Of a stretch of 64,000 nucleotides of DNA, positions 57,901 through 64,000 are shown piece after piece. A program made the translations under genes and the position numbers. The notes under the pieces are model-generated. The model ran no database searches and was not told the DNA's origin. It was given only the letters and a program-made list of their open reading frames with translations. The DNA is from Tragulus kanchil (taxonomy: Eukaryota; Chordata; Mammalia; Artiodactyla; Tragulidae): NCBI GenBank assembly GCA_022376925.1, contig JAIOJX010000032.1, positions 116,909,979 to 116,973,978 on the forward strand. The letters are read 5' to 3'. Position 1 is the stretch's first letter; each line of letters starts with the position of its first letter.

Positions 57901-60900
57901 GGGGCCCTACACAGAGGAGGCCTAAAAACGGAGCCCTTGCCTACCAGCCCTGCCTGGCTCTGTGAACCTAGGAAGGTAGGCAAGTCTGACCCTCACCCTG
58001 GAAGGCAAGAGGCCAAAAGGCCCTTCTCAGAGGGGCTGAGGGTGGAACTCTGTAACTTAACTCGTTACAGCTCTATCATGGCCTCTCAGGGAGCATGACA
58101 GTGAGAAACTCCTGAACTGGAAAGAACCAAGGCAGGTGTCAGATGCTAGGGTGGATCCCTGACTGTCACCCAGTCTCAGCACCACAGTCTTGGGCTGAGC
58201 ACTTCTTGTGACACCAGGATTGACTTCCCCAGAGATTCCCAGTGTCCAGGGGGTAGGATTCGTCTCCTTTACTTCCTCCAGGTCATCACAAGCCGCGCTG
58301 GTGGAAGTTCCACCTCTGTGCCAAGTCACCATGGGGGCTGAGGGCAAGGGGCAGCACTCACCTCCACCACCTGGGCATCATTCAGCCATTTGCTCAGCAC
58401 CTTCTGGATAAGCTGGAAAACCTGCTGCAGTACCACGACCACCTGAAGACACAGGAAGAGGTGAGGTGCCCCCACTGCCACTCTCCTCGACCTCAGAAAG
58501 ACTACTTGGTAGTTGGAAATAGGCCAGGAGTTCAAACCTATGATCCCAGACTTCATGTTGGAGACTTGGTGCACCGGTCCCCGGGAGAAGGGGGGCTTTG
58601 CTATAAAAGAAGATACCCTGAATACCAGGGAATCATCTTAGAGGAAGCCCAAACTGCAAGCTTCAGAGAAGTCTCTCCCTATCTACTTCTCAGTAAAAGC
58701 ATGTTAGAGCCAGAACCTATGGGCTAGCCCCTGAAGAGGAGATGCTGCCTCACCCAGACAGGCTTAGGGTAGAGAGCCCCAAGGGATGGGCAGCTTATGG
58801 AGAGCAGAGAGCAGCCTGACGTCCTGGGCGCTGAGGGAAGGCAGGATAATGACCACCATAGAAGGGGCTCTTTGGGAGACAGTGGCCTTGGTCTGGTCTG
58901 GAGTCAAAAGGGAGACTGAAAATGGGGTGGGGAGGAGAGCAGAGGGACCAGGATACTGTGGCTTCCATTTCTCCAGGAGAAGCACCGGAGGGGTGCTTGG
59001 AACAGCAACGGAAGCAGTCCCTTGCATCTGTACAGTGCTTCATAGTATGCAAAGTACTTCCAATCAAGCCCACACCTGCTGTCCAGCACAGGTCTATGAG
59101 ATGAGCACCAGATATCCTGATGTTCATAGTTTTGAATAGGCAGCTGAGGTTTTCCCTGGCTAAACAGCTCATAAGTGGTCACCCCAAACCCCTGTGCTGA
59201 GCTTACCAGTACTTATCACACCACTTTGTGACAATCTGTTTCACATGTCCTCTAGGCTAGGACCCACTCAGAGGCGAGAATTACTACATATGGAGGATAT
59301 AAGCATCCTCAGTGCCCACAGGGGACAGCGAATGCTGAAGTAGAAGGCCCCACAGGGTTGAAGGTTAATCAGGGGCCCATAATTGTATCACTTAGGATGT
59401 ATAATGTCAGTGTCCTCTGTGGGGAGAAGGAAACACTATAACACCACCCAGTTAGGCCAGGAACAAAGACAATATCACCCACAGGACTGAGCGAGACGAT
59501 GACATCACTCCCTAGAGAGCAGAGGGCAATGGAAGGGTCATTCCTGGGGTCAGAGGATCAAATGCATCATGCCCCCCGGGCCAGGAGAACAATGACAACA
59601 CTACCCATAAAGCTCAGGGGTGACTATGACATTCCCACAGGGCTGCAGGGGGTGGGGGGCGGGGGCAATGACAGCGTCACCCACGGGGTTGGGTCCCTGT
59701 GGCACTGGCAGCTTCCGGAGCTCAGGGCCTTCATGATCATCCTCATGATGACTGACGTCCAGTGTGGTGAAGAGGTTGGAGAGAAGCCCCAAGATGTGGA
59801 CAATGGCCAGCTTGTTGGAAGGATTAGGCTACGGGGAGAAGGGAACCAAGCTCTGAATCTCCCAGCCCTGACTGCCAGCCTACCCCTCAGCAGCCACACC
59901 ACAACCCAAAGGGCAGCCCCAGAGACCCACCGCTGCTTGCTGTCCACACACAACACACACACACACATGCACGCACGCGCACACAACAATTCACTCACTA
60001 TCTCTTCTGCCAGCTTCTCCAGCTGCTGGATATAGGGTGAGATGAGCGAGTGCAGGTTTTTAAGGATCTCCTCCACTTGCAGGGCTGACAGCAGGAAGCC
60101 CAGTGCCTGCATCAGCCACATGCACTGGCTCGTCTGTGGGGCAGAATATGGACGGTCAGTCCCAGACACACCTGGTTGTGGGTAAGGAACCCTCTAGAAA
60201 CTTGCATCTATGAGATGAGCACCAGATATCCTGATGTTCATAGTTTTGAATAGGCAGCTGAGGTTTTCCCTGGCTAAACAGCTCATAAGTGGTCACCCCA
60301 AACCCCTGTGCTGAGCTTACCAGTACTTATCACACCACTTTGTGACAATCTGTTTCACATGTCCTCTAGGCTAGGACCCACTCAGAGGCAGAATTACTAC
60401 ATATGGAGGATATAAGCATCCTCAGTGCCCACAGGGGACAGCGAATGCTGAAGTAGAAGGCCCCACAGGGTTGAAGGTTAATCAGGGGCCCATAATTGTA
60501 TCACTTAGGATGTATAATGTCAGTGTCCTCTGTGGGGAGAAGGAAACACTATAACACCACCCAGTTAGGCCAGGAACAAAGACAATATCACCCACAGGAC
60601 TGAGCGAGACGATGACATCACTCCCTAGAGAGCAGAGGGCAATGGAAGGGTCATTCCTGGGGTCAGAGGATCAAATGCATCATGCCCCCCGGGCCAGGAG
60701 AACAATGACAACACTACCCATAAAGCTCAGGGGTGACTATGACATTCCCACAGGGCTGCAGGGGGTGGGCGGAGGGGGCAATGACAGCGTCACCCACGGG
60801 TTGGGTCCCTGTGGCACTGGCAGCTTCCGGAGCTCAGGGCCTTCATGATCATCCTCATGATGACTGACGTCCAGTGTGGTGAAGAGGTTGGAGAGAAGCC

Positions 60901-63241
60901 CCAAGATGTGGACAATGGCCAGCTTGTTGGAAGGATTAGGCTACGGGGAGAAGGGAACCAAGCTCTGAATCTCCCAGCCCTGACTGCCAGCCTACCCCTC
61001 AGCAGCCACACCACAACCCAAAGGGCAGCCCCAGAGACCCACCGCTGCTTGCTGTCCACACACAACACACACACACACATGCACGCACGCGCACACAACA
61101 ATTCACTCACTATCTCTTCTGCCAGCTTCTCCAGCTGCTGGATATAGGGTGAGATGAGCGAGTGCAGGTTTTTAAGGATCTCCTCCACTTGCAGGGCTGA
61201 CAGCAGGAAGCCCAGTGCCTGCATCAGCCACATGCACTGGCTCGTCTGTGGGGCAGAATATGGACGGTCAGTCCCAGACACACCTGGTTGTGGGTAAGGA
61301 ACCCTCTAGAAACTTCTGAACTCACCTTATGGATCTGTTTCATCAGCACATCCTAGGGATAAAGAGAAGGAATGTGGTGTCAGCACAGGGCAGAGTGTGC
61401 CCTGAGGCCCAGCTGCACCCAGGGCCCCCGGATACCTGGGAGACAGCCACGATGTTGGCAGCATAGGGCGGCAGGTCATACTTGCATTCTCGGCAGATCT
61501 TCTTGAGGGTGGACACAGAAGAGATAGAGAGCTCGGGATTGCCTAGGGCATGCAGCACAAGGGGTAGGACGCTGTTGATCATGACGGGGTGGTCAGCCAG
61601 CCATTCAGACAGAGCTCCTGGGGGAAGAAGGGAAGATGTGAGGCAGGCCGGGCTGACTGTCGACCACGTCCCTGTGAGGCAGGCAGAGCTCCTGGCAGGG
61701 TGGAGTTGCAGCTCCTGTACAGGGAGAGTGCTGCTCATGCAGTGCACTGAATGGGCAAACATGCATGTACAGGCTCAACCACGAGCCTTACAACTGAGAA
61801 GCAGGAAGGAGCTCCTTGGTAGAGGCCCAGAGTCGCTGTTTCAGTGACCAGCCTCACTGAACTGCAGCTCAGCACACTGTGGCAAGGACCCCTAGACGCA
61901 CCAGGACAGTCACCTGGCTGCTGTTCTGATTATTTGTGAGGGCATTTGTGTCTCTCACTTTGGGTAGGACCCAGCAGACTGGCCGCATTTGGGCACATGC
62001 GCCCTGACTCTGGGAATGCGCTCACGGGTGTGGGCCAGGTCTCACCAATGGTGAACATGACGGTGTCTGCCAGCTGTACATTGCTGATGCTGATCCGCGG
62101 GATGAGGCCAATAAGCCCGGGCACCACATCGGAATAGTTGACATCGATGGTCTCTGCGATGGACTGGAAGCCATAGAGCAGGGCCTCTGTGTGCTGCAGA
62201 AAGAGGATGTCACTGGCTTGGCTGAGGAGGAGGACGTGACAGGTCTGGGAGGACTGAGGGAATCAGGTTGGGGAGGTACCTGCCAGGAGTAAGGCTCCTC
62301 TGAGCTGGTGAGCAAACGGCCCAGTTTGTCATAGAGGCTGCTGAGGAGCTCGGCCCCTAGCATCTCATAGACATACATGAGCGTGTCTGAGATGTCCACC
62401 CTAAGAAGCAGATGAAAGTGTCACACACCACCTGGAGGCCTCCCCTAAGCCCAAGAGCCCACCCCAGTTCCCTCACAGCCCCATCAAAGTGACTAGAGAA
62501 CAGAGAAGGGAAGCCCAGGATTTAGGGAGCCTGGCCCTGGGCCCCTCCCCTCACCATCTTCATTATCTCGGGACTCCCTTTAGAGCCAGGATTGGCCTGC
62601 TACCATCACCTGTAAATGCGGAACTGCTCCTTCTCGTCCGAGGACCAGAATCCATATTCTTCATCAGAAGGGAACTGGGCCTTGTGCAGAAGCACATCCA
62701 CCAGCTGGAAGTAGACGGGCCGGTACACCTGCTGGTATACAGCCTGTTTCTCTGCCTCAAAGGACAGAATGTCATCCTGAGGGCACAGGGGAGGAGAGTT
62801 AGCCACAGAAAACCGTGACCCACCCTCTTCCATCACAGCCCAGGCCTCCTGAAGGTCACAGGACACACCTGCAGCGTGTACCAGAAGGTGAGGGTCAGGG
62901 AACTGGTGGTCTCATTGACAGGGAAGTGACCAGGGATGCCCGTGCAGAACATGATCATGTTGACGAGGGCCAGGAAGCTCTGCCAGTGCTCCACCTGGTC
63001 CAGCAAGGCCCTGGGAGGGAGGAGACATGGGGAGGTTGTTCCACCTCCCATACTTTTTCAAGGGCCCTGCTATCTTACCCACAGCTGCCCTTCTCCTCAC
63101 CGGGAGTGGTTCTCGCCCAGAGCCACAGCAATGCGACAGATGCCATGGGAGGTCTCCATGTCCCCATTCTGCACGGCCTGTCGCAACTGATCCTGCAGCC
63201 CCAGCACCAGTGGGATGAGCTTCAGGAGTGTGTTCACGTAC
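48994..63241 (-). CDS. IPO13: Importin-13, C-terminal 689 residues
   Basis: Bidirectional importin-beta family carrier that imports cargoes such as UBC9 and MAGO-Y14 and exports eIF1A through nuclear pores. Exons in transcript order: 63101-63241, 62869-63010, 62610-62776, 62280-62400, 62046-62193, 61436-61617, 61326-61352, 59999-60133 (copy 61111-61245), 59685-59828 (copy 60798-60940), 57241-57321 (copy 58362-58442), 56574-56711, 56316-56412, 52284-52336, 50032-50098, 49886-49944, 49652-49741, 49181-49362, 48994-49090 (stop 48994-48996). One copy of each gives 2071 bp in one continuous frame, matching about residue 275 to the end of the 963-residue human protein. The sequence is a chain of HEAT-type helices and ends GLHGTDYTADY. 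The N-terminal Ran-binding importin-beta domain lies beyond the right edge. Includes a 27-bp and a 53-bp exon. Three exons are doubled by apparent assembly duplication. Confidence 0.96.
50099..52283 (-). other. IPO13: IPO13 intron, CA-rich
   Basis: Intron without recognised exons. 50870-51620 is rich in CACAC-type degenerate repeats on the plus strand. Confidence 0.7.
52284..52336 (-). CDS. IPO13: IPO13 53-bp exon
   Basis: TTTTAG acceptor, completion of a Gly codon, then 17 codons PRDHPDIVDSFMQLLAQ and a CAG|GTGTGT donor. It is needed to keep frame between the exons ending LFQQ and starting ALKRKPD. It lies alone in a long AT-rich intron. Confidence 0.93.
52337..56315 (-). other. IPO13: IPO13 intron with duplicate 10
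   Basis: No exon recognised. It holds tandem duplicate 10 (52561-54779) and a MIR element at about 55860-55990 (CCCCATTTCACAGAGAAGG, then GGTCACACAACTAG). Confidence 0.7.
52561..54779 (+). repeat. Tandem duplicate 10 (offset 1111-1113)
   Basis: Copies about 52561-53668 and 53674-54779 in an IPO13 intron. A C-run length change and a few substitutions distinguish them (for example GCCCCCTCCCTTCC against GCCGCCTCCGGTCC). Confidence 0.92.
56767..58989 (-). repeat. IPO13: Tandem duplicate 11 (offset 1121)
   Basis: Copies about 56767-57862 and 57888-58989, containing the VVVVLQQVF exon. About 25 bp of unmatched sequence lies at the junction. Small differences cluster in the last 150 bp. Confidence 0.92.
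58362..58442 (-). other. IPO13: Second copy of IPO13 VVVVLQQVF exon
   Basis: 81 bp (27 codons) identical to 57241-57321 at an offset of 1121 bp, with both splice sites. Since its length is a multiple of three and both ends are phase 0, an automated model could include both copies and gain a false 27-residue repeat. Confidence 0.88.
59093..61315 (-). repeat. IPO13: Tandem duplicate 12 (offset 1112-1114)
   Basis: Copies about 59093-60203 and 60204-61315, containing two IPO13 exons. Single-base G-run differences occur, one of them inside a coding exon. Confidence 0.92.
60798..61245 (-). other. IPO13: Second copy of two IPO13 exons, one with a 1-bp deletion
   Basis: 61111-61245 repeats the exon 59999-60133 exactly in frame (TSQCMWLMQALG...). 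60798-60940 repeats 59685-59828 but is 143 bp, not 144: a G run on the plus strand is one base shorter just before the donor, so this copy shifts the frame after GPNP. The intact copy is 59685-59828. Confidence 0.88.
61326..61352 (-). CDS. IPO13: IPO13 27-bp microexon
   Basis: CCCTAG| acceptor, nine codons DVLMKQIHK, then AAG|GTGAGT donor. Both ends are phase 0. It fits exactly between the exon ending NIVAVSQ and the exon starting TSQCMWLM, as in the mammalian protein. Confidence 0.93.
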
Positions 63242-64000
63242 CTGGAGGCAATGGGTAAGGAGACCCGTCAGAACTGCCTGCCCATCACCCATCAGCTTGG
63301 GAGAAAGGCACAGTCTGTCATCCTTCAAAGTCCCCCCTTCCCACATCAAACCCAAAGCGAGAAAGAGGTCAGGGCCTACACAGCAGGGTTGAGGTTGCCC
63401 CATTATGGAAGAACCTGAGGTCAGTGACCTCCAGGAGAACTCTGGAAAGGAAGCACAAAAAGGTTAAGTGTTACGGGTGGACTGGTGTCTCCAGTGGGAC
63501 CAAGAGTTGATGCTGCCAAAGAAGGCAATACGAGACACGGTTTCATCCCTAGGTCGGGAGAAGGAAATGGCAACCCACTCCAATATTCTTGCCTGAAGAA
63601 TCCCACTGACAGAGGAGCCTCAAAGGCTACCGTTCATAGTGTTGCCAAGAGTTGAACATGACTGAAGAGACTCAGAATGCAAGCACGTCACTGTAGATTA
63701 GATCAGAGAGTAGGGGGGTGGCCCTAATACAACATGACTGGTGTTCTTAAAAGAAGACATTCATGTGAAGACAGAGACCTACAGGGAGGATGACACGTGC
63801 CAACAGAGGCTGGAATCATGCAGCAAGCTAGTAGAACACCAAATGCTGCCAGTAAAGCACCAGGAGTGAGGAGGCAGCAAGGAAGAGGGCTCCTTCAGGT
63901 TTCAGAGCTGAGTCTTTGACTTCAGACCTCCTGGCTCCACAACTGGGAGACAATACATCTCTGTTCCGAGGCCAGGGTGTGGTACTTTAATACAGCAGCT
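63242..64000 (-). other. IPO13: IPO13 intron, right edge of window
   Basis: Intron sequence upstream of the YVNTLLKLIP exon. It contains a minus-strand Bov-tA SINE at about 63553-63690. The next upstream exon is not reached. Confidence 0.75.
63553..63690 (-). mobile_element. Bov-tA SINE, reversed, partial
   Basis: GGAAATGGCAACCCACTCCA, TATTCTTGCCTGAAGAATCC, GACAGAGGAGCC and GAGTTGAACATGACTGA are the reverse-complement blocks. Confidence 0.8.

Overview
This window is nuclear genomic DNA from a pecoran ruminant (a bovid or a close relative). The evidence is the repeat content: tRNA-Glu-derived Bov-tA SINEs, CHR-2-type cetartiodactyl SINEs, and BovB/ART2A LINE 3' ends. All genes have canonical GT-AG introns and CpG-rich promoters. 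There are no prokaryotic, viral or CRISPR features. Six conserved single-copy genes lie in the order of human chromosome 1p34.1, read in reverse: SLC6A9 (+), then CCDC24, B4GALT2, ATP6V0B, DPH2 and IPO13 (all -).

Layout. 1-14.7 kb holds the 3' two thirds of SLC6A9 (glycine transporter GlyT1; last 10 coding exons and 3'UTR). 14.7-19.8 kb holds CCDC24 (8 coding exons, 312 aa), which converges tail to tail with SLC6A9. 19.9-32.2 kb holds B4GALT2 (6 coding exons, 369 aa, CpG-island 5' end). 33.4-36.8 kb holds ATP6V0B (8 coding exons, 205 aa). 42.3-46.2 kb holds DPH2 (6 coding exons, 489 aa). 48.9-64 kb holds the last 18 coding exons of IPO13 (689 C-terminal residues). Exon frames were walked base by base, and each gene reads through without a break when one copy of every exon is used. 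The genes are functionally unrelated housekeeping or tissue-specific genes kept together by synteny. They do not form an operon or a system.

The dominant unusual feature is a set of twelve direct tandem duplications with nearly constant offset (1.00-1.14 kb) and near-perfect identity. They duplicate exons of CCDC24, B4GALT2, DPH2 and IPO13, and noncoding sequence elsewhere. The copies differ mostly by single-base homopolymer changes and short scrambled tracts close to the junctions. The best reading is that overlapping contig ends were concatenated without being merged. Adding the offsets gives about 13.2 kb (roughly a fifth of the window) that is probably not in the real chromosome. Gene models built directly on this sequence will contain false exon repeats.

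I found no convincing undescribed biological system. The most useful biological leads are promoter motifs: paired CACGTG boxes at ATP6V0B, an RFX-type X-box at CCDC24, and a shared TTGTAGT (ZNF143/THAP11-type) motif at ATP6V0B and DPH2. Also of interest are a NAGNAG acceptor in CCDC24 and an in-frame N-terminal extension of B4GALT2.
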